The notes: generated by a model not told the origin, from the letters alone. Numbered from the stretch's first letter, positions 8,003-16,493 are shown. The stretch is 64,000 nt of DNA from Tistlia sp040905785 (GCF_040905785.1 NZ_JBBDQW010000016.1:62001-126000), one strand, 5' to 3'. Made by a program: numbers and translations.

Positions 8003-8644
8003 CTGTCCGCCCCCGATCCGAACCCGCCCGTCACCGATCCGTCGGACGACCAGATACTCGCAGCCTGCGCCGGGATTCTGCGGGGCGAAGGGCTGCCGTC
8101 CCTCTGCGCCTACGTCGAGGCGCTGCACTTCGTCGAATCGGAAGCCCAGCTCGACGAGCCCAAGCTGCGCTTCCTCTTCCGCTACTGGCGGAACCTGAGC
8201 GCGGCGAAGCCGGACGGAAGGGTCGCGAGGAGCGACATCGACGTCGTCGAGATCAAGGCCGTCCTGGGCAACCTGATGCTGATCGAGGTCGAGCGCGAGG
8301 GGCTGGACGGCATCTACCGCGTCTACGGCACCGGCGTCGCCGAGCAGGCCGGGCGCGACTGGACCGGCTGGCGCGTTTCCGAGATGAACCGTCAGGCCAA
8401 GACCCCGCTCGCCCTGCTCTACCGGGCCGGCTACCGCGCCGTCTACGAGACACGGGAGCCGCTCTACACCTTCAGCAAGTCGCCGCCCTGGCTGCCGCCC
8501 AAGGCCTGGAAGCGCCTGATCCTGCCGCTCTGCGGGGCGGACGGCCGCTGCCTGCATTTCCTGGTCGGCAACATCCCGGTCGCGCCGAAGTCGCTCAGCT
8601 ACGACGAGCGCATGACGATCCGCCGCAGGCACGAGGAGCCCTAG
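8003..8644 (+). CDS. PAS_5-type PAS domain protein, probable CTG start
   Basis: A 213-residue protein resembling the alphaproteobacterial PAS_5 (DUF1488-neighbour) sensory family: LRFLFRYWRNLS, then RSDIDVVEIKAVLGNLMLIEVE, IYRVYGTGVAEQAGRDWTG and a C-terminal half with LPLCGADGRCLHFLVGN. The coding frame clearly extends upstream of ATG 8276, but no ATG, GTG or TTG is in frame. CTG 8003 gives a natural N-terminus (MSAPDPNPPVTDPSDDQ) with GGAG seven bases upstream. ATG 7990 is in another frame. A one-base error in a five-C run after 8003 could instead join ATG 7990. These proteins are usually single sensory domains of unknown ligand. Confidence 0.6.
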   Translation: MSAPDPNPPVTDPSDDQILAACAGILRGEGLPSLCAYVEALHFVESEAQLDEPKLRFLFRYWRNLSAAKPDGRVARSDIDVVEIKAVLGNLMLIEVEREGLDGIYRVYGTGVAEQAGRDWTGWRVSEMNRQAKTPLALLYRAGYRAVYETREPLYTFSKSPPWLPPKAWKRLILPLCGADGRCLHFLVGNIPVAPKSLSYDERMTIRRRHEEP

Positions 8645-8697
8645 GCGGTCCGTCGCCGAGGCGAGAAGGCAGGTATCGGGGGCGGAAGCGCGGAGGA

Positions 8698-8772
8698 TGG
8701 TGGGCGCGGCAAGGATTGAACTTGCGACCCCCTCGATGTCAACGAGGTGCTCTCCCGCTGAGCTACGCGCCC
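8698..8772 (-). tRNA. tRNA-Val (anticodon GAC)
   Basis: The minus strand reads GGGCGCG, then a TAGCTCAGCGGGAGAGCA D-arm, an anticodon stem CTCGT/ACGAG-type pair around the loop TTGACAT (anticodon GAC), a GGTTCGAATCC-like T-arm (GTTCAATCC) and the acceptor CGCGCCC-A-CCA. The CCA is encoded. The 7-bp acceptor stem pairs perfectly. It is a single tRNA with no neighbouring tRNA and no sign of an integrated element beside it. Confidence 0.95.
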
Positions 8773-8903
8773 CCATGGGGTTCCGGCGGAGGTGCGAGCA
8801 CCCGTTCCGCCAGCGGGAGGCAGGCATCTAGCATCGGCCGCGGGCCATTGCAAGCGCCCGGCGCGGTCGCTCCGCGCTTTCTCGCCGCCCCGCCCGCGGC
8901 GCC

Positions 8904-9269
8904 TCAGGAGGCTTCGGCCAGCACGGCCTCGACCTCCTGGACCAGCTCGCGCAGATGGAAGGGCTTGGACAGCACGCGGGCACCCAGGCGGTGCCGGTCG
9001 CGGCCCTGCAGGGCGACCGCGGCGAAGCCGGTGATGAAGACGATGCGCAGGCCCGGCTGGCGCTCGGCGGCGCGGCGCGCGAGCTCGACACCGTCGAGCC
9101 CCGGCATCACCACGTCGGCGAGCAGCAGGTCGTAGGGGCCCAGGTCGAGCAGATGCTCGGCGACCTGGCCGTCGCCGACGTCGGACACCTCGTGTCCGGC
9201 GTGGCGCAGCGAGGCGGCCAGGAAGGTGCGGAGGCCCTCATCGTCCTCCGCCAGAAGAATGCGGGCCAT
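8904..9269 (-). CDS. cpdR: CpdR-like single-domain response regulator
   Basis: A 121-residue receiver-only protein. It has MARILLAEDDEG with the acidic pair, the phosphoacceptor aspartate in LLLADVVMPGLDGVELARR, a switch Thr in IVFITGFAAVAL and the invariant lysine in VLSKPFHLRELV. The text follows Caulobacter CpdR closely. CpdR sends ClpXP to cell-cycle substrates when unphosphorylated and is controlled by the CckA-ChpT relay. The neighbouring N-formylglutamate amidohydrolase on the other strand is a common companion of cpdR in alphaproteobacteria. Orthology is inferred from sequence likeness and context. Confidence 0.85.
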   Translation of the reverse strand: MARILLAEDDEGLRTFLAASLRHAGHEVSDVGDGQVAEHLLDLGPYDLLLADVVMPGLDGVELARRAAERQPGLRIVFITGFAAVALQGRDRHRLGARVLSKPFHLRELVQEVEAVLAEAS

Positions 9270-9521
9270 CGCGGCGGGAAACCTCGTCCAGTTTCAACAG
9301 GATGGTCCGGAGCCCCCGCGGGGTCGGGCGGACCGCGATCGGCCGAGCATGCCATCCCTCGCGCCACCTTCGCTCGCTGCGGGGCAGGGCGGAACCATGG
9401 CATGGCGACCGGCCGCTCGCGAAGCGCTTCTCAGACGGTTCGCGACGCGGCATGCTTGTACGGTGACAGCCTGTGCCGGAATGCGTAAACAAGCCGCGAA
9501 CAAAGCGAATTTTCGGAATCG

Positions 9522-10424
9522 ATGGACGCCTTAGCCCTGACGGCCAGCTGCCGCGACCTGCTCGAGGGAGGCTCCCACGAAGTGCGCCGGCCCGCCGAGC
9601 AGCGGCTGGCGCTGGTCGTGGCGAGCCCGCACAGCGGCAACAACTACCCGGCCGAGTTCGTCTCGGCCTCGCGGCTGGACCCCCTGGCGCTGAGGCGCAG
9701 CGAGGACTGCTTCGTCGACGAGATCTTCGGCGCCGCCCCGGATCTGGGCGTACCGCTGCTGCGCGCGCTCTTCCCGCGCGCCTTCGTCGATCCCAACAGG
9801 GAGCCTTTCGAGCTCGATCCGGCGATGTTCGCCGACCGCCTGCCGGACTACGCCAACACCCGCTCGCCGCGGGTTGCCGCCGGGCTCGGCACGATCGCGC
9901 GGGTCGTGGCCAACGGCGCCGACATCTATCGCGACAAGCTCGAATTCTCCCAGGCGCTGAAGCGCATACAGGACTGCTACTGGCCCTACCACGCCAGCCT
10001 GCGCGAGCTGGTCGAGCAGACCCGCAGCCGCTTCGGTCGATGCCTGCTGCTCGACTGCCATTCCATGCCCTCGAGCGGCGGGCCGCTGGAGCGCGACGCC
10101 GGCGGCCTGCGCTTCGACATCGTGCTCGGCGACTGCCACGGCACGACCTGCAGCACCGCGATCAGCGAAGCGGCCGCGGGCTTCCTCAGCCGCCACGGCT
10201 ATCGCGTATCCCGCAACAAGCCCTATTCCGGCGGCTTCGTGACGCGCCACTACGGCCGCCCCGAGGAAGGCCTGCACGCCCTGCAGATCGAGATCAACCG
10301 TGCGCTCTACATGGACGAGGAGCGGATCGCCCGCGGCCCCGGCCTCGCCAGTCTTACCGCCGACATGGCGGCCCTGCTGGAGGCGCTCGGCGAGGTCGCG
10401 GCCGAGGCGCGCGGCGGGACTTGA
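9522..10424 (+). CDS. N-formylglutamate amidohydrolase family protein
   Basis: A 300-residue protein of the FGase family: VVASPHSGNNYP near residue 35, ALFPRAFVDPNREPFELD, then LLLDCHSMPS and GGFVTRHYGRPEEGLHALQIEINRALY split across two conserved blocks. The family is a zinc hydrolase that releases glutamate from N-formylglutamate in histidine breakdown, but copies next to cpdR lack other hut genes and may act on other N-formyl substrates. No hut genes are here. The stop overlaps the next gene's TTG start (TTGA). The promoter should lie in 9270-9521, which holds no other gene. Confidence 0.85.
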   Translation: MDALALTASCRDLLEGGSHEVRRPAEQRLALVVASPHSGNNYPAEFVSASRLDPLALRRSEDCFVDEIFGAAPDLGVPLLRALFPRAFVDPNREPFELDPAMFADRLPDYANTRSPRVAAGLGTIARVVANGADIYRDKLEFSQALKRIQDCYWPYHASLRELVEQTRSRFGRCLLLDCHSMPSSGGPLERDAGGLRFDIVLGDCHGTTCSTAISEAAAGFLSRHGYRVSRNKPYSGGFVTRHYGRPEEGLHALQIEINRALYMDEERIARGPGLASLTADMAALLEALGEVAAEARGGT

Positions 10425-10972
10425 GCGGCCCCTCCGGCGCGCCGACCGCACGCCTGCGCGACTCCCTGGACGCCGACCTGCCGGCGATCCAGGCGATCTA
10501 CGCCCACCACGTCCGCCACGGCAGCGCCTCCTTCGAGCTCGAGCCGCCGGACCTCGCCGAGATGACGGCACGGCGCCGGGCGCTGGTCGAGCGCGGCCTG
10601 CCCTACCTGGTCGCCGAGCGGCAGGGCGCGGTCGGCGGCTACGCCTACGCCGGCCCCTACCGGCCGCGGCCGGCCTACCGCTTCGCCCTTGAGGTCTCGG
10701 TCTACGTCGCCCCCGACAGCCACCGTCTCGGCCTCGGCCGGCTGCTGCTCGCCGGCCTGATCGAGCGCAGCGAGGCGCTCGGCTTCCGCCAGCTGGTGGC
10801 CGTGGTCGGCGACAGCGCCAACGCCGCCTCGATCGGCCTGCACCAGGCGCTCGGCTTCCGCCTTGCCGGCACCCTTCAGAGCGTCGGCTGGAAGCATGGC
10901 CGCTGGCTCGACTCGGTGTTCCTGCAGCGCAGCCTCGGGCCGGGCGACGCCACGCCGCCCGACGCCGCCTAG
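10421..10972 (+). CDS. GNAT family N-acetyltransferase (phosphinothricin-acetyltransferase-like)
   Basis: A 183-residue GNAT protein of the PAT/MddA type: LRDSLDADLPAIQAIYAHHV, FELEPPDLAEMTARR, PYLVAERQGAVGGYAYAGPY, EVSVYVAPDSHRLGLGRLLL (acetyl-CoA loop, with HRLGLGRLL in place of HRGRGIGRAL) and GLHQALGFRLAGTL. Enzymes of this type acetylate small amino-acid analogues such as methionine derivatives or phosphinothricin. The TTG start at 10421 overlaps the upstream stop, so translation is coupled to the amidohydrolase. The true substrate is unknown. Confidence 0.82.
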   Translation: MSGPSGAPTARLRDSLDADLPAIQAIYAHHVRHGSASFELEPPDLAEMTARRRALVERGLPYLVAERQGAVGGYAYAGPYRPRPAYRFALEVSVYVAPDSHRLGLGRLLLAGLIERSEALGFRQLVAVVGDSANAASIGLHQALGFRLAGTLQSVGWKHGRWLDSVFLQRSLGPGDATPPDAA

Positions 10973-11005
10973 CGGGCTGGGAGATCGCGCCGCGGAGCCT
11001 CGGGC

Positions 11006-12190
11006 TCAGATCACCGGAAGCTCCGGCGGGGCACGGCGGCTGAGCAGCTCGGCGCCCTCGGCGCGGACCACCAGGTTCTCCTCGTGGACCTGGCCCAGCC
11101 CCGGGGCGAAGCTCAGCCCCGGCTCCAGGGTCAGCACCATGCCCGGCTCCAGGACCGTGTCGTCCCAGGCGGCGTTGGAGGGCGGCTCGGTCAGCTGCAT
11201 GCCGAGGCCGTGGCCGAAGCGGCCGACGTTGCCGGCCCGGTAGCCTTCCGCCTCGATGACGCTCGCCATGACGCGGAACAGGCCGGCGCAGGTCTCGCCG
11301 GGCCGCACGGCCGCAAGACCCGCCTCGGTCGCGCGCCACAGGGTCTCGTAGGCGCGGCGGGCCCGGTCGCCGGCGGTGCCGAGGGCGAGGTTGCGGTCGA
11401 AGTCGCAGTAATAGCCGTCGAAGGTCGCGCCGGTGTCCATCATCACGACGTCGCCTCGCCGAAGCGGCTCCTCGCCCGGCGGCGAGATGACGTCCTCGTA
11501 GCCCTCCGCCCCGGCGGCCCCGACCAGGTAGGGCACGTCGTCGGCGCCGCGGGCGAGCAGGTCCCGGCGGAACCCTCGGAACACCTCGGCGAGCGACAGG
11601 CCTTCCGCAAGCCACGCCGGCAGGGCTCCGAAGGCGCCGGAGGCGATCCGGCAGGCCCAGGCGACCTTGGCGATCTCGCGCTCCGACTTGACCCGGCGCA
11701 GGGCCCGCACCAGCGGCGTCGCGTCGCCGAAGCGGGCCTCGGGTAGGCCGGCCTTCAGCCGCCCGTAGTCGGCCAGCGGCATGCGCAGCGTCGACTCGTG
11801 GCCCATCGGCAGCCCGATCCGCCCGCGCGGTCCCGCCAGCTCGCGCAGCGCCTGGTCGAGCAGGCCGAGGCCGTCGTCCGCGGGCCGCGGCGCCGGCCAG
11901 CTGCGGATGTCCTCGATCCAGGTCCGGGCCATGACCGGGGCGCCGATCTCCGGCACCACGGCGACCGGCTTGCCGGCCCGCGGCACGACCAGGAACCACG
12001 GCCGCGTCGGGCTCAGCCAGAACAGGGTGTGAAAGCCGCTGAACCAGCGTACCTCGGGCTCGGTGGTCAGCAGCAGGGCGTCCCAGTCCGCCTGCGCCAT
12101 CAGGCGCTGCGCCCGCTCCAGCCGCGCCTCGAACTCCGCGGTCGGAAAGCCGCGCGGCGGCGGCCCGTTCATTTCTTCCTCGCCGCTCAT
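11006..12190 (-). CDS. M24 family metallopeptidase (Xaa-Pro peptidase / ectoine-hydrolase-like)
   Basis: A 394-residue protein with a creatinase/prolidase N-terminal domain (about 1-160: RWFSGFHTLFWL, PTRPWFLVV) and a pita-bread M24 domain. Metal-binding residues are visible: MMDTGATFDGYYCDFDRN (two Asp), FGHGLGMQLTEPPS (His), LTLEPGLS (Glu) and VHEENLVV (Glu). M24 relatives include Xaa-Pro peptidases and the ectoine hydrolase DoeA/EutD. It overlaps the PLP lyase gene by four bases (ATGA), and both sit opposite an Lrp regulator. This points to amide hydrolysis followed by deamination of an amino-acid derivative. The specific substrate is not determined. Confidence 0.82.
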   Translation of the reverse strand: MSGEEEMNGPPPRGFPTAEFEARLERAQRLMAQADWDALLLTTEPEVRWFSGFHTLFWLSPTRPWFLVVPRAGKPVAVVPEIGAPVMARTWIEDIRSWPAPRPADDGLGLLDQALRELAGPRGRIGLPMGHESTLRMPLADYGRLKAGLPEARFGDATPLVRALRRVKSEREIAKVAWACRIASGAFGALPAWLAEGLSLAEVFRGFRRDLLARGADDVPYLVGAAGAEGYEDVISPPGEEPLRRGDVVMMDTGATFDGYYCDFDRNLALGTAGDRARRAYETLWRATEAGLAAVRPGETCAGLFRVMASVIEAEGYRAGNVGRFGHGLGMQLTEPPSNAAWDDTVLEPGMVLTLEPGLSFAPGLGQVHEENLVVRAEGAELLSRRAPPELPVI

Positions 12191-13284
12191 GCCCCCTCCT
12201 CCACGCCCTCGGTGACGAAGGCCAGGACCCGGCTGCCGCCGTCCAGTGCGAGCGCGCCCCTCAGGGGACCGGCGTGCTGCAGGGCGGCGAGGCCGGCGGC
12301 ACCCGAGGGCGTCGTGCGCAGGCCGTGGCGGGCCAGCAGGGCGACCGTCTCGGCGCAGGCTTCGTCGTCGAGGGCGAGGACGTCGTCGGCCGCCAGCGCC
12401 AGCGCGCCGAGCGCCAGGTGCGAGGGCTCCTTGCAGTCGAGCCGGCCCATGGTCGAGACCGGCCCCGGCGCCCGAACCGGACGGCCGGCGCGCAGGCTCT
12501 CCATCAGGCAGCGCGCGCTCGCGGGCTCGACCACGAGCAGGCGCGGCGCCTCGCCCCAGCGCGCCCGGAACAGCGCTGCCATTGCGGCGGCGAAACCGCC
12601 GACGCCGGCCTGCAGGAAGACGTGGCTCGGCGGCTCGGCGAGCGCTTCGACGACCTCGGCGGCGGCGACCAGGTAGCCCTCCATGACCCGTGCCGGCAGC
12701 GCGACCTGCCCCGGCCAGGAGGAATCCGGCAGCAGCGTCCAGCCCCGACGCTCCGCCTCCGCCGAGGCCTCGGCCATGGCCGCCTCGTAGTCGGCGCCGG
12801 CGCGCCGGACCTCGGCGCCGGCGGCGCGCAGCCGCCGGGCGAAGGCCTCCGGCACCGCCTCGGCCAGGAAGATCACGGCGCCGGCGCCGAACAGGCGTGC
12901 GCCTGTCGCTACCGACAGGCCGTGGTTGCCGGCGCTGGCGCAGCAGTAGACGCATCCCTCGAGGGCGACGGCCATCGCCGCCGCCTCCGCCGGCCGGCCC
13001 GGCCGATCGAGTCGCCGCGCCGCCTCGCGGGCCAGGACGTAGGTGGCGCCGAGGGCCTTGAAGCTGCCCAGCCCCATGCGCCCGCTCTCGTCCTTGACGT
13101 GCAGCGAGGCGACCTCGAGCGTCCGCGCCAGGGCGGGCAGCGCGCGCAGCGGGGTCGGCGCGGCGGCCGGGCAGCGCGCCAGCAGGGCCAGCGGCTCTGC
13201 CGGGTCGGTCGCGACCGCGCCCGCGGCGAGGGCGGCGCCTTCCGGCAGCCCGCGGCTGCGCCAGGGATTGTGAAGCAGCTCCAT
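12187..13284 (-). CDS. PLP-dependent lyase, diaminopropionate ammonia-lyase-like
   Basis: A 365-residue fold-type II PLP enzyme. The PLP lysine is in GLGSFKALGATY, the phosphate and ring region in SAGNHGLSVATGARLFGA, and the glycine-rich loop in FLQAGVGGFAAAMAALF. The N-terminus (NPWRSRGLP, PTPLRALPALAR) and the GLGSFKALG motif resemble 2,3-diaminopropionate ammonia-lyase more than threonine dehydratase. That reaction gives pyruvate and ammonia. It is translated with the M24 peptidase gene and faces an Lrp gene 119 bases away. EutB of ectoine catabolism is a fold relative, so an ectoine-like or diamino-acid substrate is possible. Confidence 0.75.
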   Translation of the reverse strand: MELLHNPWRSRGLPEGAALAAGAVATDPAEPLALLARCPAAAPTPLRALPALARTLEVASLHVKDESGRMGLGSFKALGATYVLAREAARRLDRPGRPAEAAAMAVALEGCVYCCASAGNHGLSVATGARLFGAGAVIFLAEAVPEAFARRLRAAGAEVRRAGADYEAAMAEASAEAERRGWTLLPDSSWPGQVALPARVMEGYLVAAAEVVEALAEPPSHVFLQAGVGGFAAAMAALFRARWGEAPRLLVVEPASARCLMESLRAGRPVRAPGPVSTMGRLDCKEPSHLALGALALAADDVLALDDEACAETVALLARHGLRTTPSGAAGLAALQHAGPLRGALALDGGSRVLAFVTEGVEEGA

Positions 13285-13403
13285 CGAGGACCTCCGGCAG
13301 GATATCTAGCGGGCAGCCTAGCAGGCGGCCGCGAGGCGGTTTTGCGCGGGGGCGGCCATGCACCTAAGGTTCTTGCGTTCGACAGCCACACAACGGCGGA
13401 ATC

Positions 13404-13883
13404 ATGACGTCCCTGCCCCTCGATCCGATCGACCGCCAGCTGCTCGACCTGCTTCAGCAGGACGCCGGCCGCTCCCTGGAGAGCCTGGCCGGCGAGGTCG
13501 CGCTCTCGGCGCCGGCGGTGCAGCGGCGGATCCGGCGGCTGCGGGCCGCGGGCGTCATCACCGCCCAGGTCGCGCTGGTCGAGCCGGCCGCCGTCGGCCT
13601 GCCGATGACCTTCATCGTGACCGTCGAGCTGGAGCGCGAGCGCGCCGACCAGATCGACGGCTTCCGCCGCAAGGCGGCCGCCGAGCCGCTGGTCCAGCAG
13701 TGCTACTACGTCACCGGCGAGGGCGACTTCGTGCTGGTCGCCCTGGCCCGCGACCTCGACGACTTCGAGGCGCTGACGCGGCGGCTGCTGTTCGACGACC
13801 CCAACGTGCGCCGCTTTCGCACCTCCGTGGTCATGGGCAAGCCGCTGCGTGGCACCGCCGTCCCCGCCGGCCACGCCTCCTGA
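13404..13883 (+). CDS. Lrp/AsnC family transcriptional regulator
   Basis: A 159-residue regulator with an N-terminal winged helix (DRQLLDLLQQDAGRSLESLA, LSAPAVQRRIRRLRAAGVI) and a C-terminal ligand domain (VTVELERERADQIDGF, QQCYYVTGEGDFVLVALARD). It is divergent from the lyase/M24 pair, and by family habit probably controls it in response to an amino acid. The shared 119-base gap is the likely operator region; I saw no clear palindrome there. Confidence 0.9.
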   Translation: MTSLPLDPIDRQLLDLLQQDAGRSLESLAGEVALSAPAVQRRIRRLRAAGVITAQVALVEPAAVGLPMTFIVTVELERERADQIDGFRRKAAAEPLVQQCYYVTGEGDFVLVALARDLDDFEALTRRLLFDDPNVRRFRTSVVMGKPLRGTAVPAGHAS

Positions 13884-13981
13884 CCGGGCGGCGCCGAAGC
13901 CGCTCGACAGACGGCCGGCCCCGACCGAAAATGCAGTCGGCTCATTTTTGGGCTGGCCGGTAATCTTGAGGGGGAGCGAAG

Positions 13982-14593
13982 GTGAGCGGCCTGAGGGCGA
14001 GGCAGAAGGTGGAGCGGCGGCAGCGCCTGCTCCTGGCGGCGGCCACCCATTTCCGCGCGTCCGGCTACGAGGGCACCCGGATCGAGGAGATCGCCGCCAC
14101 GGCCGAGCTCTCGGCCGGCACGGTCTACAACTATTACCGCCACAAGGGCGAGCTGCTGATCGCCGTGGTTTCGATGCAGCTCGAGGAAGTGCTCGAGGAG
14201 GGCGAGAGGCTGGTGGCAGAACCTCCGGCGACCGCCGAGGCCGCGATCAACGCCCTGGTCGAGGTCGGGCTCGACCGGGCCCTGGGCTATCTCTCCAAGG
14301 ACAACTGGCGCCATGCCCTGGCCAGCGCGACGGCGCAGCCGGAGACCGACCTGGCCCGGCGCTACGCCGATCTCGAGGCGCGCCTCGCCGACCAGGTTAG
14401 GCGCCTGCTCGACGGGCTGCAGCAGCAGGGCGCGATCCGCGACGACCTCGACACCATCGCCTTCGGCGCCCTGATCTCCAACAACGCCAGCCGGCTGTTC
14501 CACGCCTACGTCAGGGAAGAGGGCCGCGCCCTCGAGGAGCTGAAGGCCGGCCTGCGCGCACAGCACGCCGCCCTGTGCCGCCGCATCGCCTGA
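13982..14593 (+). CDS. TetR/AcrR family regulator
   Basis: A 203-residue protein with a TetR helix-turn-helix at residues about 10-55: LLLAAATHFRASGYEGTRIEEIA and AGTVYNYYRHKGELLIAV, with the typical TVYNYYxxKxxLL ending. The C-terminal ligand domain is helical and unassigned. The start is GTG 13982 with GGGGAG just upstream. No obvious target gene lies beside it; the Lrp gene upstream is on the same strand but about 100 bases away. Confidence 0.88.
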   Translation: MSGLRARQKVERRQRLLLAAATHFRASGYEGTRIEEIAATAELSAGTVYNYYRHKGELLIAVVSMQLEEVLEEGERLVAEPPATAEAAINALVEVGLDRALGYLSKDNWRHALASATAQPETDLARRYADLEARLADQVRRLLDGLQQQGAIRDDLDTIAFGALISNNASRLFHAYVREEGRALEELKAGLRAQHAALCRRIA

Positions 14594-14628
14594 TCGGCTC
14601 TTCCGGCAGGGCGCCAACCGTCTCCGCA

Positions 14629-14659
14629 GAAAAAAAGGGCCGTGCACGAGGCACGGCCC
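14629..14659 (-). terminator. Rho-independent terminator for minus-strand transcription
   Basis: GGGCCGTGC-ACGAG-GCACGGCCC forms a perfect 9-bp GC-rich stem at 14637-14659. On the minus strand it runs into seven to eight T residues (the A run at 14629-14636). On the plus strand only a short T3 follows, so it would end the tetR transcript poorly. No recognised minus-strand gene feeds into it. The interval 14660-14977 has only a 17-codon minus-strand ORF (14717-14664) and a 12-bp palindrome AACCATATGGTT at 14785-14796. Confidence 0.75.
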
Positions 14660-14977
14660 AAGTTTAGGGAGGAAACGCCCTTAGAGACGTACGGCAGAAG
14701 GGCGCGGACAGCACCATTCATGCCGCACTGCAAAATATGATCGCGGGCGAGCCGTTTGGCAAAGGGAAAATGCATCGCGAGCAGAACCATATGGTTACGG
14801 GCGGTCGTGGAAGTGCTGTCTTCGGACCGCGAGCGGGCGATACCGCAGCGCAACACAGACGGGCCGAGTCCGTGAGGGCCGGCGGAAGGCGCGAGGAACT
14901 GCGGCCGGCCGGCCCCGGCACCCATGGCACGGGCCTTGCAGCCCCTGGAGGCAACGACCGCCAAGGAGCCCCCGCCC

Positions 14978-15703
14978 GTGACCCCTGCATTTTTCCCCTC
15001 CTGTCTCGCCCTTGCCGCCCTGTTCGCCCTGCTGGCGCCGCAGCCGGTCCGGGCGATGCTGCCCCAGGCCCTGGATAACTGGGACGTCTGCTCCCGCCAC
15101 ATCGACGCGGCCGAGTCGATCCTCGGCCTGCCGCCGAAGATCCTGGTCGCAATCTCCCTGGCCGAGTCGGGCCGCTACAGCAAGGAGCGCTCGGCAACTC
15201 TTGCCTGGCCCTGGACGGTCATGGCCGAGGGGCGCGGGCGATATCTGCCGAGCCGCGAGGCGGCCATCGCCGAGGTCCGCGGACTCAAGGCGCGCGGCGT
15301 CCGCAACATCGACGTCGGCTGCATGCAGATCAACCTGATGTACCACGGCGAGGCCTTCGACGACGTCGAGCAGGCCTTCGACCCGGCGTTCAACGTGGCC
15401 TACGCCGCGAAATTCCTGATGGACCTGCGCCAGAAGACCAACTCCTGGATCCGCGCCGTCGCCCGCTATCACTCGGCGACACCCGTCCACGCCGACCGCT
15501 ACCGTACCAAGGTCCTGGCGCTCTGGCGGCAGGCGCGCACCGATGCCTACAAGGACCAGGTCGCCGAGCTGCAGGCCAGCCGCAGCGCCGTCCAGGCCAA
15601 TCGCGGCGCCGTTTCGACCAGCCGCAGCGGCCGCATTCAGGCGGGCGGCGCCGAGGGCCTGCGCGCCAACCGCAACGGCGCCATCGGCGGCATCGCGAAC
15701 TGA
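14978..15703 (+). CDS. Secreted SLT-like lytic transglycosylase domain protein
   Basis: A 241-residue protein with a Sec signal peptide (about residues 1-23, FALLAPQPVRA). The lysozyme-like domain has the catalytic glutamate in ISLAESGRYS and then GCMQINLMYHGEAF, the SLT 'MQIN' motif, and AVARYHSATP. This predicts cleavage of the MurNAc-GlcNAc bond of peptidoglycan. The tail (about 180-241) is rich in Arg, Ser, Ala and Gly and has no domain. I chose GTG 14978 because AAGGAG lies 9 bases before it; the upstream ATG 14924 would place a non-signal stretch ahead of the signal peptide. Confidence 0.85.
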   Translation: MTPAFFPSCLALAALFALLAPQPVRAMLPQALDNWDVCSRHIDAAESILGLPPKILVAISLAESGRYSKERSATLAWPWTVMAEGRGRYLPSREAAIAEVRGLKARGVRNIDVGCMQINLMYHGEAFDDVEQAFDPAFNVAYAAKFLMDLRQKTNSWIRAVARYHSATPVHADRYRTKVLALWRQARTDAYKDQVAELQASRSAVQANRGAVSTSRSGRIQAGGAEGLRANRNGAIGGIAN

Positions 15704-15730
15704 GCGACGCTGCCGCCGCTGCCGCCTGCC

Positions 15731-16342
15731 CTACCCCTCCGCCTCGCCGGCCAACGCCCGGAACCGCTCCAGGTAGGCGCGCTTGGCTTCGCCCGGCGGG
15801 CGCGGCGCCAGCTCCAGCGCCAGCATCGCGGCGGCGGCGGCCCCGCGCGGCTTGCCGAAGCAGGCGCGGGCCTCCGCCGGGCTGAAGCCGGCGAGCCGGG
15901 TCGCCTCCAGGTAGGCCGAGGCGACGTCCGCGCGCTTGATCGCGGCCGCCACGGCCGCCGGCAGGGCAGCGGGCAGCGCGAAGCGGATGTGGATCGCCGC
16001 GAGCAGGCGCAGCTCGAAAGCCTTGTAGTCGAGCCCGACCGCCGCCTTGAAGGGTGAGATCAGGTCGCCGACGACGTACTCCGGCGCGTCGTGCAGCAGC
16101 GCGGCCAGGCGCCACCGTGCCGGCCAGCCCGGCAGCGCCAGGCCGGCCAGCCGCTCGACCAGCAGGCAGTGCTCGGCGACGCTGTAGGCCCAGTCGCCCT
16201 CGGTCTGGCCGTTCCAGCGCGCGACCCGCGACAGGCCGTGGGCGATGTCCTCGATCTCGATGTCGAGCGGCGAGGGATCGAGCAGATCGAGACGCCGCCC
16301 CGACAGCATGCGCTGCCAGGCCCGCTCCGCAGCCTGTGCCAT
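15731..16342 (-). CDS. HD-domain hydrolase (YfbR-like)
   Basis: A 203-residue HD-family protein: an upstream histidine in SVAEHCLLVERL, the HD pair in ALLHDAPEYVVGDL, and a later Asp in IKRADVASAYLEATRL. It matches the 5'-deoxynucleotidase YfbR / phosphohydrolase group that uses a divalent metal to dephosphorylate nucleotides. The gene stands alone, convergent with the transglycosylase gene (27 bases between ends). The substrate is inferred only from the family. Confidence 0.8.
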   Translation of the reverse strand: MAQAAERAWQRMLSGRRLDLLDPSPLDIEIEDIAHGLSRVARWNGQTEGDWAYSVAEHCLLVERLAGLALPGWPARWRLAALLHDAPEYVVGDLISPFKAAVGLDYKAFELRLLAAIHIRFALPAALPAAVAAAIKRADVASAYLEATRLAGFSPAEARACFGKPRGAAAAAMLALELAPRPPGEAKRAYLERFRALAGEAEG

Positions 16343-16493
16343 GACGCTCCCCTGGTCGGTCCCTGGTTAATGCGGTTTCTGGTCGATGGTCTCGGGGGGC
16401 GCCCGGCGCCCCGACGGCAGGATAGGCAGGGCGGGGGGGAACTCAAGCGCCCCCGCGCCGGCACCGCCGAGGATGTACGGCGACATCGCTTCG

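Noticed and set aside
8698..8772. tRNA-Val as an attachment site of an island
   Set aside because: Both sides carry ordinary chromosomal genes of matching composition, with no integrase and no duplicated tRNA 3' end found in the window.
9531..11999. 822-codon minus-strand frame across the amidohydrolase and GNAT genes
   Set aside because: The left part is antisense to two clear family proteins and has no domain of its own.
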